Of a stretch of DNA of 64,000 bases, positions 35,158-43,951 are shown piece after piece. The notes under the pieces are model-generated. The model was not told the DNA's origin and made no database searches. It was given only the letters and a program-made list of their open reading frames with translations. Origin of the DNA: UBA966 sp046350355 (GTDB lineage Bacteria > Planctomycetota > Phycisphaerae > Phycisphaerales > SM1A02); assembly GCA_046350355.1 (NCBI GenBank), contig JAXMAN010000002.1, forward strand, positions 1,116,001-1,180,000, given 5' to 3'. Position numbers and translations under genes: made by a program. Within the stretch, counting starts at the first letter, position 1. Every line of letters begins with the position of its first letter.

Positions 35158-35622
35158 ATGGAGTTCATCTCCCCCGCCGACCGCGAGAAGATGGAGCAGC
35201 AGCTCAAGGCCCTGTTCGCGCAGCGCCCCATCATCGCCCAGCGCATCGCGGACGCCCGAGCCAACGGCGACCTCAAGGAGAACGCGGACTACCACGCCGC
35301 CCGCGAGGAGCAGGGGCTGAACGAGGCCAAGATCCGCGAGCTGGAGATGCGCCTGCGCACCGCCCAGGTCGCCGCCGACAGCGCGGTCCCCGAGGGCATG
35401 GTCTTCCTGGGCGCGGTCGTGCGCCTGGAGGACACCGGCTCCGGCAAGCGCGCCACCTACAAGCTGGTGGGCAACCTCTCCGACGACGACTCGGACCACA
35501 TCGAGGTCACCTCCTCGAGCCCGCTGGGCGTGGCGCTCATGAAGTCGCGCGTCGGCGAGACCGTCCGCGCCAACCTCCCCAAGGGCGAGAAGCACTTCAA
35601 GATCGTCGAGATCGTCGGCTGA
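35158..35622 (+). CDS. greA: Transcript cleavage factor GreA
   Basis: A 154-residue GreA, which rescues backtracked RNA polymerase. The N-terminal coiled coil has ISPADREKMEQQLKAL, the tip loop with acidic residues is NGDLKENADYHAAREEQG, and the C-terminal FKBP-like domain has TYKLVGNLSDDDSDHIEV and SPLGVALMKSRVGETV. Length is usual. It stands between the murC operon terminator and cardiolipin synthase, 16 bases before the latter. Confidence 0.96.
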   Translation: MEFISPADREKMEQQLKALFAQRPIIAQRIADARANGDLKENADYHAAREEQGLNEAKIRELEMRLRTAQVAADSAVPEGMVFLGAVVRLEDTGSGKRATYKLVGNLSDDDSDHIEVTSSSPLGVALMKSRVGETVRANLPKGEKHFKIVEIVG

Positions 35623-35638
35623 CCGCCGGCGGGACCCG

Positions 35639-37135
35639 ATGGACTGGGTCGCCGACCATCTCCTGCGCAACGTGCTCGGCTGGGACCGCGTCGCCAACGT
35701 GGTGGCGTGGATCGTCACCGTCGTCTTCTTCGTCAACATCGCGCTCTCGGTCTGGATCGTCTACTCGAAGGGGCGGCGCCCCAACGCGGCGCTCGCGTGG
35801 ATCGCCACCCTCTTCGCGATCCCGATCCTGGGCCTGATGGCGTACATCGTGATCGGCGAGAACCGCGTCGGCCTGCGCCGCCGCCGCCGCCACGCGCGCA
35901 TCGTGCGGCAGCTTCGCGACGAGGCGATCGCCTGGCAGGATCCCGCGGTGCTCATGCGCAGCATGAGCTTCGAGGACACGCAGCTCGCGCACCTGGCGGA
36001 GAAGCTCGACGCGCCGCCGGTGCTCAACGGCAACCTCGTGCAGCTCACCGGCGACCCGCAGGAGCAGATCCGCTGGATCGTCGAGGACATCGACGCCGCG
36101 CGGGAGTCGGTGCACCTGCTCTTCTACATCTACGAGCTCGACGCGACGGGCCAGGAGGTCGCGCAGGCGCTCGAGCGCGCCGCCGCGCGCGGCGTGCGCG
36201 TGCGCATGCTGCTCGACGGCATCGGCTCGCGCGCCTTCCTGCGCAGCCCGCAGCGGCGCGCGCTGGAGGCGGCGGGCGTGCGCGTGGTGGAGGCGCTCCC
36301 CGCGCGCTTCTTCCGAATCCTGGTCGCGCGCATCGACATCCGCAACCACCGCAAGCTGCTCGTCGTCGACGGCGCGGTCGCGCAGACCGGCAGCCGAAAC
36401 ATCGCCGATCCCAGCTTCAAGGAGAGCGGCCGGCTGGGCAAGGGCGACCCCTACGTGGACTCCTGGGTGCGCGTGCGCGGCCCCGTCGTGCGCGACCTGC
36501 AGCTCATCTTCTGCGAGGACTGGGAGCTGGACGCGCGCGAGCCCCACCGCGACACGGTGACGGGCGATCCGCCGGTGCTTCCCGGCGGCGTGCCGGTGCA
36601 GGTGATCCCCTCGGGCCCCAACTTCCCCAACGCGGTCGTCCCCGAGCTCATCCAGGCCTCCATCCAGCTCGCGCGGCGCGACGTCTGCCTGAGCACCCCC
36701 TACTTCATCCCCGACGACGCGACCGTCGCCGCGATGGAGGTCGCCTCCCGCCGCGGGCTGCGCGTGACGCTCATCGTGCCGCGCTCCAACGACAGCATCA
36801 TGGCCGCGTACGCCAGCCGCTCGCACTTCGCGCGCATGCTCGATGCGGGGGTCGAGATCTGGGAGTTCGGCGACGGCTTCCTGCACTCCAAGACGGTGCT
36901 CGTCGACGACGCGATCGCCATCGTCACGACGGCGAACCTCGACCGGCGCAGCTACGAGATCAACTTCGAGAGCAGCGTCGTCGTCTACGACCACGCCTTC
37001 GCGCAGCGGCTGCGCGCGCTGCAGAACACCTACCTCGCCGGCAGCCGGCGCCTCAGCGCGGAGTCGTGGGCGCGGCGGGGACGGCTGGAGCGGCTGAAGG
37101 AGAACTTCGCGAACCTGGTGTCGCCGATCCTGTAG
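35639..37135 (+). CDS. cls: Cardiolipin synthase (phospholipase D family)
   Basis: A 498-residue enzyme that joins phospholipids to make cardiolipin at the inner membrane. Two N-terminal helices (VVAWIVTVVFFVNIALSVWIV; AALAWIATLFAIPILGLMAYIVIG) precede two HKD motifs, NHRKLLVVDG and LHSKTVLVDD, each with HxKxxxxD, and STPYFIPDD typical of bacterial Cls. It ends in DRRSYEINFE and a positively charged tail. Its last 83 bases overlap the 3' end of the convergent FG-GAP gene on the other strand. Confidence 0.93.
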   Translation: MDWVADHLLRNVLGWDRVANVVAWIVTVVFFVNIALSVWIVYSKGRRPNAALAWIATLFAIPILGLMAYIVIGENRVGLRRRRRHARIVRQLRDEAIAWQDPAVLMRSMSFEDTQLAHLAEKLDAPPVLNGNLVQLTGDPQEQIRWIVEDIDAARESVHLLFYIYELDATGQEVAQALERAAARGVRVRMLLDGIGSRAFLRSPQRRALEAAGVRVVEALPARFFRILVARIDIRNHRKLLVVDGAVAQTGSRNIADPSFKESGRLGKGDPYVDSWVRVRGPVVRDLQLIFCEDWELDAREPHRDTVTGDPPVLPGGVPVQVIPSGPNFPNAVVPELIQASIQLARRDVCLSTPYFIPDDATVAAMEVASRRGLRVTLIVPRSNDSIMAAYASRSHFARMLDAGVEIWEFGDGFLHSKTVLVDDAIAIVTTANLDRRSYEINFESSVVVYDHAFAQRLRALQNTYLAGSRRLSAESWARRGRLERLKENFANLVSPIL

Positions 37136-38759
37136 GCGCGGGCGCGGGAGCCGCCGCACGCACCGCGCGCACGACCTTGCCGCGTTCGACCGGGCCGAAG
37201 GACTGCGTGCCGCCCCAGGGCCAGTCGACCTCCAGCGTCAGCGGCCCCCACGCCGCGGGCGCGCCGAAGTGCGCCACCGGCGAGGCCGTGCTCTGGAAGG
37301 GCCCGCCGCCCCAGATCCAGCGCGTGGCGCGCGTGCGCCCCTGCGCGTCGACCAGCCGCACGCGCGCGCCGACGCCGGAACGGTCGCCCGCCGCGGCGCG
37401 TTGGGTGCGCACCTCGATCCAGTCGTCCGCGGCGTCGTGCTGGTTGCGCAGCAGGCGCAGCGGTCCGTTGAGCTCGCCCACGACGATGTCCACGTCGCCG
37501 TCGCCGTCCAGGTCCGCGAAGAGCGCGCTGCGGTCGCGGTGCGCGCCCTGCAGCCCCGCGCCGGGCTCGCGCTCCCCGACGAAGCGCGCGCCCTCGCGGC
37601 GCATCACCAGCGGCGGCTGCTCGTAGTCGGAGTCCATCGTGTTGCGCGAGGCCTGCGGATAGACGTGGCCGTTGAAGACGACGAGGTCCTCGTCGCCGTC
37701 GTGGTCGAGGTCGGCGAAGGCGCTCGCCCAGCCCAGCAGCGGGCGGCTCGGCGCGCCGACGCCGTACTGCGCGGTGCGGTCGTCGAAGAAGCGGCCGTCC
37801 AGGTTCAGGTGCAGCGTGTTGGTGTCGCTGGAGAAGTTGCTCGTGAAGACGTCGGGGCGCCCGTTGCCGTCGACGTCGCCGATGGCGATGCCCATCGTCG
37901 CCTGCGGCGATCCGTCGATGTTGGTGGCGATGCCCGAGCGCATGCCCACCTCCTCGAAGCGGATGCCATCGGCGCCGCTGCGGTTGAGCAGGAGCGTGTT
38001 GGGCTCCGAGTCGTTGGCGACGAAGATGTCCGGCTTGCCGTCGCCATCGAAGTCGAGCACCGCCAGGTTGAGCCCGTAGCCGGGGATCGCCGCGCGCGCG
38101 CCGCTCTGCTCGCTGATGTCGCGGAAGACGCCCCCGCCGAGGTTCTCGTAGACGACGTCCGCGCGCGCCGCGAGCCCGCGCGGGCCCGCCATCACGGGGA
38201 TTCCCTTGAAGTTCGCGGGCGGCGGCGGATGCGCGGGATCGAAGTCGAGGTACTTCACGACGAAGAGGTCGAGGTCCCCGTCGCCGTCGAGGTCGGCGAA
38301 GGCCGCGCTCGTGGTCCAGCCGTCGCCGCCGAGCCCCGCCTTCGCGGTGATCTCCTCGAAGCGGCCGCCCCCGAGGTTGCGCAGCAGCACGTCGCCGCCG
38401 AAGCAGCCGATGTAGAGGTCGTCGCGCCCGTCGCCGTCGGCGTCGCCCACCGCGACGCCGAAGCTCCAGCGCCGGTGGTCCACGCCCATGCCCGCGGTGA
38501 CGTCGCGGAACTTCAGCCCGCCGAGGTTCTCGAAGAGGCGCGCCCCGGGCCCGCGCCCGGGCGAGTCGAGCGTCGCGCCGTTGGGCATGAAGAGGTCGAG
38601 ATCCCCGTCGCCGTCGAAGTCGATGAGCGCGAGCCCCCCGCCCTTCACCTCGAGGATCTGCGAGGAGGGCAGGCGGCCGCTCGTCATCGTCGCCTCGAGC
38701 CCCGAGCCCGCGGTCGCGTCGGCGAACTGGATCGCCCCTGCCAGCAGCGCGCCGATCAT
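37053..38759 (-). CDS. FG-GAP/VCBS repeat protein with ASPIC/UnbV-like C-terminus
   Basis: A 568-residue CRTAC1-type protein. Repeated Ca-binding loops of the DxDxDGxxD kind (DFDGDGDLDLF, DADGDGRDDLY, DLDGDGDLDLF, DFDGDGKPDIF, DVDGNGRPDVF, DLDGDGDVDIV) suggest an integrin-like beta-propeller. The end has RSGVGARVRLVDAQGRTR and GGGPFQSTASPVAHFGAP, like the ASPIC/UnbV domain. Signal sequence is short (MIGALLAGAIQFADA). Its ATG overlaps the upstream TPR gene (ATGA), so the two are made together. The family is usually extracellular, but no enzymatic function is known. Its C-terminal Ala/Pro tail coding overlaps cls. Confidence 0.85.
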   Translation of the reverse strand: MIGALLAGAIQFADATAGSGLEATMTSGRLPSSQILEVKGGGLALIDFDGDGDLDLFMPNGATLDSPGRGPGARLFENLGGLKFRDVTAGMGVDHRRWSFGVAVGDADGDGRDDLYIGCFGGDVLLRNLGGGRFEEITAKAGLGGDGWTTSAAFADLDGDGDLDLFVVKYLDFDPAHPPPPANFKGIPVMAGPRGLAARADVVYENLGGGVFRDISEQSGARAAIPGYGLNLAVLDFDGDGKPDIFVANDSEPNTLLLNRSGADGIRFEEVGMRSGIATNIDGSPQATMGIAIGDVDGNGRPDVFTSNFSSDTNTLHLNLDGRFFDDRTAQYGVGAPSRPLLGWASAFADLDHDGDEDLVVFNGHVYPQASRNTMDSDYEQPPLVMRREGARFVGEREPGAGLQGAHRDRSALFADLDGDGDVDIVVGELNGPLRLLRNQHDAADDWIEVRTQRAAAGDRSGVGARVRLVDAQGRTRATRWIWGGGPFQSTASPVAHFGAPAAWGPLTLEVDWPWGGTQSFGPVERGKVVRAVRAAAPAPAPTGSATPGSRSSPSAAPAVPAAPTTPR

Positions 38760-39547
38760 CGCGTCGCCTCCTTGGGTGCGCGGGCCAGGATCGCCTCGCG
38801 GCGCGCGCGCGCCTGCTGCGCCTCCTGCGGACGGTCGAGGCGGTCGAGCACGCGCGCGAGCTTCGCCCACGCCTCGTAGTGGTCGGGCCAGAGATCGACG
38901 GCGCGGCGGTACGCCGACTCCGCGTCGGCCAGCCGCTCCTGCCGCAGCGCGACATCGCCCAGGCGCGCGAGGTTCTTCGCCCGCTCCCGCGCGGGACCGC
39001 GGTGGGCGTCCAGGATCGCGAGCGCGCGCTCGAAGCTCGCGCGGGCGTCGTCCAGCCGGTCCTCGTCGAAGGCGATGACGCCCAGCCCGAAGTGCGAGTC
39101 GTCGTAGTCGGGGACGGCGGCCACATGCGCCTCGAAAGCCGCGCGGGCGCCCGGGAGATCGCCCAGGTAGTAGCGGCACCACCCCAGGTAGTGCGAGGCG
39201 TGCACGGCCTCGGGGAAGGCGTCGCGCGCCCCCGCGGCGGCGGCCTCGAGCAATGGCTGGGCGAGCGCGTAGCGCTTGGTCTTGTGCAGCGTCAGCCCCA
39301 GGTAGAAGCGCGCGCGGAGATCCGCGGGCTGCCGGTCGACGACCGCCTGGGCCAGCGCGAGCGCGGCTTCGTAATCCCCGCGCCGAAGCTGATCTCGGAC
39401 CATGTCGAGGGTGATTCCGGCGGGCGCCTGCCCCCCGGTGCCCGGCGCTCCGGCGGGTGCGGCCGGCGCCGGCGCAGCCCCGCCACCTTGCACCGCGCCC
39501 GTCCCCAGAGACAGGACCAGCAGGGCGACCGCCGCGCAGAGAGCCAT
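38756..39547 (-). CDS. Exported TPR protein
   Basis: A 263-residue protein with an N-terminal signal segment (ALCAAVALLVLSLGTGAVQGG), an Ala/Pro/Gly linker, and about five TPR units (DYEAALALAQAVVDRQPADLRARFYLGLTL onward). These form a protein-binding scaffold. ATG 39545-39547 is chosen; a TATACT (39558-39563 on this strand) lies so close that the mRNA may be nearly leaderless. It is translationally coupled to the FG-GAP gene downstream and could bind one of the cluster's proteins. No partner can be named. Confidence 0.8.
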   Translation of the reverse strand: MALCAAVALLVLSLGTGAVQGGGAAPAPAAPAGAPGTGGQAPAGITLDMVRDQLRRGDYEAALALAQAVVDRQPADLRARFYLGLTLHKTKRYALAQPLLEAAAAGARDAFPEAVHASHYLGWCRYYLGDLPGARAAFEAHVAAVPDYDDSHFGLGVIAFDEDRLDDARASFERALAILDAHRGPARERAKNLARLGDVALRQERLADAESAYRRAVDLWPDHYEAWAKLARVLDRLDRPQEAQQARARREAILARAPKEATR

Positions 39548-39585
39548 TCTCACGGTCAGTATAAGTTCATTCGGAACCAAAACCG

Positions 39586-39614
39586 TTGGCACGGCCGAAT
39601 CAGTGGTCTACATT
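39586..39614 (+). promoter_or_regulatory. Promoter-like element for the di-haem/FG-GAP pair
   Basis: TTGGCA (39586-39591), a 17-base spacer and TACATT (39609-39614) precede the di-haem protein ATG by about 50 bases. It is the best sigma-70-type match seen in the window and lies opposite the minus-strand TATACT. Confidence 0.6.
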
Positions 39615-39663
39615 GAAGGCGGCCCAGCGCCCCCAGTTCCCAGACCCTTCGAGACAGCACCAC

Positions 39664-41340
39664 ATGCCTGCCCCCACGTCGCTCCGCTGCGCGCGGTCGT
39701 CCGTCCTGTTCGCCACCCTCCCGGTCGCCGTCTTCGCCAGCTGCGCGTCGGCGCAGATCGCGCTGCAGCCCAAGGCGGGCGCGCCGCTTCCGGACCTCAC
39801 CCCTGCGGAGCACGCGCTCTTCGTCGCGGGCAAGGCGCTCTACGAGACGCCGATGACCCCCGAGGTCGGCCTCGGCCCGATCTTCAACAAGGCCGGCTGC
39901 CTCTCCTGCCACGCGAACCCGCTGGGTGGCTGGGGCAGCATCAGCGTCACGCACTTCGGCATCAGCGACAAGGGCGCCTTCAGCGTCATCCCCGGCGAGA
40001 CGCAGAGCCTCCTGCAGGCGCAGGCCATCAGCGAGCCCTGCCGCGAGCTCATCCCGCCGCAGGCGAACTTCACCGCCACGCGCGTCACCAACTCGAGCAT
40101 GGCCTTCGGCATGATCGAGGCGATCCCCGACGCGGACATCATCGCGATCGCGGATCCGGACGACCTCGACGGCGACGGCGTCTCGGGCAAGGTCTCGATG
40201 GTGCAGCCGCTGGAGGACCCCACGGGCCCGCTGCGCGCGGGCCGCTTCGGCTGGAAGGCGCAGGTCGCGACGGTGCTGAGCTTCAGCGGCGACGCGACGC
40301 GCAACGAGATGGGCGTCACCAACCGCCTCGTGCCCGACGAGAACCCGCCCAACGGCGACTACGCCAAGCTCGCGCAGTGCGACACCGTCTCCGATCCGGA
40401 GGACGTGGCCGACATCCAGGGCTACGCCTTCATCGACCGCGTCACGCACTTCCAGCGCTTCCTCGCGCAGCCGCCGCAGACCCCGCGCGCGGGCATGGCG
40501 GGCGAGTCGATCTTCATCAACATCGGCTGCGCCAAGTGCCACGTGCCGGAGTGGACGACGAGCAGCAGCCCCTCGCTCGAGCTGGCGCTGCGCAACAAGG
40601 TCATCCGCCCCTACAGCGACTTCCTGCTGCATGACATGGGCCTCCTGGGCGACGGCGTGGCGCAGGCCAACGCCAACGAGCTCGAGATGCGCACCCCCAC
40701 CCTGTGGAACCTGCGGACCCGCGACCCGATGCTGCACAACGGCCTCGCCGCCGGCGGCAGCTTCGAGGCGCGCGTCACCACCGCGATCCAGGCGCACGGC
40801 CCGTACGGCGAGGCCGCCGCGAGCGCCGACGCCTTCAACCTGCTCGCGCCGACGCAGCGCGCGCAGCTCATCGCGTTCCTGGATTCGCTGGGCCGCCTGG
40901 AGTTCGACGCGGACGGCAACGGCGCGATCGACTACGCCGATTTCGTCGCCTTCCAGGCGGCGTACGGCCAGGCGACCAACCCGAACCTCCCCTCGGCGGT
41001 CTTTGACATCGACCAGAACGGCGTCATCGACGCGGTCGACTTCCAGTGGTTCCAGGCCGCGTACGAGGGCGTGAACGGCGACTGCAACCACAACGGCATC
41101 GCGGATCTCGCGGACCTGCTCGCGGGCACGAGCGTCGATGCCAACGGCGACGGCAAGCCCGACGAGTGCCTCCCCTGCGTGGCGGACCTCACCGGCGACG
41201 GCATCGTCAACGGCGCGGACCTGGGCATCCTGCTGGGCTCCTGGGGCCAGGCGGACGTCCCCGCGGACTTCGACGGCGACGGAGATGTGAACGGCAGCGA
41301 CCTGGGCGTCCTGCTGGGCAACTGGGGCAACTGCCCCTGA
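39664..41340 (+). CDS. Di-haem peroxidase-like (DUF1111) protein with dockerin-like tail
   Basis: A 558-residue exported protein. A signal peptide (VLFATLPVAVFASCASA) is followed by a DUF1111-type di-haem oxidoreductase region with two CxxCH sites, CLSCH (79-83) and CAKCH. The stretches FNKAGCLSCHANPLGGWG and IGCAKCHVPEWT place the haems as in MauG/CcpA-like proteins, and LRTRDPMLHNG is another family block. The last 140 residues have EF-hand-like loops (DADGNGAIDYADF, DIDQNGVIDAVDF) and two repeats GDGIVNGADLGILLGSWG and DGDVNGSDLGVLLGNWG, dockerin-like. Peroxidase activity is not proven. Confidence 0.85.
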   Translation: MPAPTSLRCARSSVLFATLPVAVFASCASAQIALQPKAGAPLPDLTPAEHALFVAGKALYETPMTPEVGLGPIFNKAGCLSCHANPLGGWGSISVTHFGISDKGAFSVIPGETQSLLQAQAISEPCRELIPPQANFTATRVTNSSMAFGMIEAIPDADIIAIADPDDLDGDGVSGKVSMVQPLEDPTGPLRAGRFGWKAQVATVLSFSGDATRNEMGVTNRLVPDENPPNGDYAKLAQCDTVSDPEDVADIQGYAFIDRVTHFQRFLAQPPQTPRAGMAGESIFINIGCAKCHVPEWTTSSSPSLELALRNKVIRPYSDFLLHDMGLLGDGVAQANANELEMRTPTLWNLRTRDPMLHNGLAAGGSFEARVTTAIQAHGPYGEAAASADAFNLLAPTQRAQLIAFLDSLGRLEFDADGNGAIDYADFVAFQAAYGQATNPNLPSAVFDIDQNGVIDAVDFQWFQAAYEGVNGDCNHNGIADLADLLAGTSVDANGDGKPDECLPCVADLTGDGIVNGADLGILLGSWGQADVPADFDGDGDVNGSDLGVLLGNWGNCP

Positions 41341-41389
41341 GCCGCGGCCTGCGGGCCACGAACTCGGAACCTCTGGATCACACCTCACC

Positions 41390-43927
41390 ATGCACCTGAA
41401 CCACCGCCTCATCCTCGCGGCCGCCGCGGCGTCCACGCTCGCCGGAACCGCCGGTGCGCAGACCTGGGTCACCTACGTGAACGAGACCTCGACCCGCCTG
41501 GTCGCGGCCTCCTCGCTCGTGGTGGCCGACAACCTGGAGAAGGACTTCGCCTGGGGCGACTTCGACCACGACGGCGACATCGACGTCGTGTGCATGCGCA
41601 AGTTCCCCGGCAGCATCCAGGGCGGCTTCCGCGACATCCTGTTCATGAACGAGGGTGGCGTGCTCGTGGACCGCACGCTCGAGTACGGCAGCGCCAGCGA
41701 CACGGCGGGCTATTCGGGCATGCTCGATCCGGTGAACGACCGCGACGTGAAGGCGGTCGACGTCAACAACGACGGGTGGCTCGACCTGGTGACCGCCACC
41801 ACGATGAGCGACTCGGTCAACGACATCCTGGGCCAGCCGCGCGTCTACATCAACCGCGGCGCGGACGGCACCGGCAACTGGCTGGGCTTCCGCTTCGAGA
41901 ACGCGCGCATTCCGACGCTCTTCGCGAAGAACGGCAGCGCGGCGAACCCCCGCTTCTGCGACGCGGCGATCGGCGACTTCAACGGCGACGGCTACGTCGA
42001 CATCTTCTACACCGACTACGACACGCCCGAGACCAGCGGCCAGAACGTCTGCATCGACCTGAACAACGACGGCGACACCTCCGACGCGGGCGAGTGCCAG
42101 TTCAGCCCGGCGGAGACGGCCTCGCTCGACTACGACAACAAGCTCCTGCTGAACTTCGGCGCCTCGGCGCCGGGCTTCTTCTACGACACCACGACGAGCG
42201 TCATGAACGCCACGCAGCTCGCGTCGGCCTTCGGCAACTCCGCCGTCGCGGCCGACATGAACGGCGACGGCCTCATGGACATCGTGCGCGTGAACACGCT
42301 CACCTCGGGCCAGAACGTCGGCGTCTTCTCCAAGAAGACCGGCGGCGTCTCCGGCTTCGACGGCCCCAAGACCGCCGTCGCGGGCGCCCCCTACTTCATC
42401 GACACGGCCGACCTCAACGGCGACGGCCGCCTGGACATCATCGTCGCCGACGACGGCCAGGACAAGTACCTGATCAACACCGGCAACGACGGCACGGGCC
42501 AGCCCAACTTCACCTCGTACACGATCGCGCAGAGCCTCTCGGAGTTCGGCAACACGATCCGCAGCGCGGACCTGGACAACGACGGCAAGATCGACACGAT
42601 CATCACCGACGTGGACGCCGACCTCGGGCCCTTCTGCCCGACGACGGGCCGCCGCACGCACATCTATCACAACGTCTACGCCGGGAACCCCTCGGGCATC
42701 CTGGTGGAGAACACGCCCCCGCTGCCGACCGCGAGCCTCGCGGCCTGGACCGACGTGGCGATCTTCGACATCAACGGCGACGGCTGGCTCGACCTGGTGG
42801 TCGGCCGCTGCGCGGGCATCGAGGTGTGGATGAACCACCCGCCGATCTCGCTCGCGTACTCGTATCCCTCGGGCATGCCCACGACGGCCGGCCCGGGCGC
42901 GACGACGAGCTTCCCGGTGCAGTTCACCATCCAAGGCGGCGGCAGCATCGTCGCCGGCACCGCGCAGATCCGGTGGTCCGTCAACAGCGGCGCCTACCAG
43001 TCCGCGCCGCTCGCGCCCCTGGGCGGCAACCTGTACACCGCCACGCTGCCGGCCTTCACCTGCGGGGACTCGGTGCGCTTCTACCTCTCCGCGCAGCTCT
43101 CCAACCTGGGCGTGGTGAACGATCCGGCGACCGCGCCGACGAACACCTACGCGCTCTCGGTGCAGACCAGCAGCGGGGTCCTCTACAGCAAGGACTTCGA
43201 GGGCGACACCTCCGGCTGGACCGTGGTGAACGAGGGCGCGCTGACCACCGGCGCGTGGGAGGTCGCCGTCCCGATCGGCACCACCAACGGCACGCAGGGC
43301 GCCGCGGCGCCCAGCGCGGACGCCACCCCCGGCGCCGGGACGAAGGCCTTCGTCACGCAGAACGGCCTCAGCGGCGGCGTCGCCAACACGGCCGACGTCG
43401 ACGGCGGCACGACGCGCCTCTTCTCCCCCACCTTCGACCTCTCGAACGCCGTGGGTGCCACGCTCACCTATTCGCGCTGGTTCTTCTGCAGCGATGCGCT
43501 CTCGGGGGGCACGCCGGCCGAGGCCGACTCCTTCACCATCGAAGGCAGCAGCAACGGCGGCACCACCTGGGTGAAGCTCGAGGAGGTCACGACCAGCCCC
43601 ACGCCCAACGCGTGGATCACGCGCTCGATCGACCTGCGCGCTTCCTTCCCGACCCTCACCTCGCAGATGCGCTTCCGCTTCTCGGTCACCGACTCGCCGG
43701 ATAACAGCATCACCGAGGCGGGCCTGGACGACTTCTCGATCACGGCCGCGCTCTGCTCGAACCCGTGCGTCGGCGACGTCAACCTGGACGGCGTGCGCGA
43801 CGGCGCCGACCTGGGCGCGCTGCTGGGATCGTGGGGCCTGCCGGGCGCCACCGACCTCAACGGCGACGGCACCACGGATGGCGCGGACCTCGGCGCGCTG
43901 CTGGGCAACTGGGGCGCCTGCCCGTAA
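41390..43927 (+). CDS. Large exported FG-GAP protein with dockerin-like tail
   Basis: An 845-residue secreted protein with a clear signal peptide (RLILAAAAASTLAGTAGAQ). Residues 50-490 hold VCBS-type Ca loops (DFDHDGDIDVV, DVNNDGWLDLV, DFNGDGYVDIF, DMNGDGLMDIV, DLNGDGRLDII). A beta-sandwich region with a MAM/jellyroll look follows (about 600-790, TSGWTVVNEGALTTGAWEV). It ends with two dockerin-like repeats, DVNLDGVRDGADLGALLGSW and DLNGDGTTDGADLGALLGNW. It follows the di-haem gene by 49 bases and is likely in its operon. Function unknown; surface binding is inferred. Confidence 0.82.
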   Translation: MHLNHRLILAAAAASTLAGTAGAQTWVTYVNETSTRLVAASSLVVADNLEKDFAWGDFDHDGDIDVVCMRKFPGSIQGGFRDILFMNEGGVLVDRTLEYGSASDTAGYSGMLDPVNDRDVKAVDVNNDGWLDLVTATTMSDSVNDILGQPRVYINRGADGTGNWLGFRFENARIPTLFAKNGSAANPRFCDAAIGDFNGDGYVDIFYTDYDTPETSGQNVCIDLNNDGDTSDAGECQFSPAETASLDYDNKLLLNFGASAPGFFYDTTTSVMNATQLASAFGNSAVAADMNGDGLMDIVRVNTLTSGQNVGVFSKKTGGVSGFDGPKTAVAGAPYFIDTADLNGDGRLDIIVADDGQDKYLINTGNDGTGQPNFTSYTIAQSLSEFGNTIRSADLDNDGKIDTIITDVDADLGPFCPTTGRRTHIYHNVYAGNPSGILVENTPPLPTASLAAWTDVAIFDINGDGWLDLVVGRCAGIEVWMNHPPISLAYSYPSGMPTTAGPGATTSFPVQFTIQGGGSIVAGTAQIRWSVNSGAYQSAPLAPLGGNLYTATLPAFTCGDSVRFYLSAQLSNLGVVNDPATAPTNTYALSVQTSSGVLYSKDFEGDTSGWTVVNEGALTTGAWEVAVPIGTTNGTQGAAAPSADATPGAGTKAFVTQNGLSGGVANTADVDGGTTRLFSPTFDLSNAVGATLTYSRWFFCSDALSGGTPAEADSFTIEGSSNGGTTWVKLEEVTTSPTPNAWITRSIDLRASFPTLTSQMRFRFSVTDSPDNSITEAGLDDFSITAALCSNPCVGDVNLDGVRDGADLGALLGSWGLPGATDLNGDGTTDGADLGALLGNWGACP

Positions 43928-43951
43928 GGGGTACCGCCCCGGCTGGGCGCG

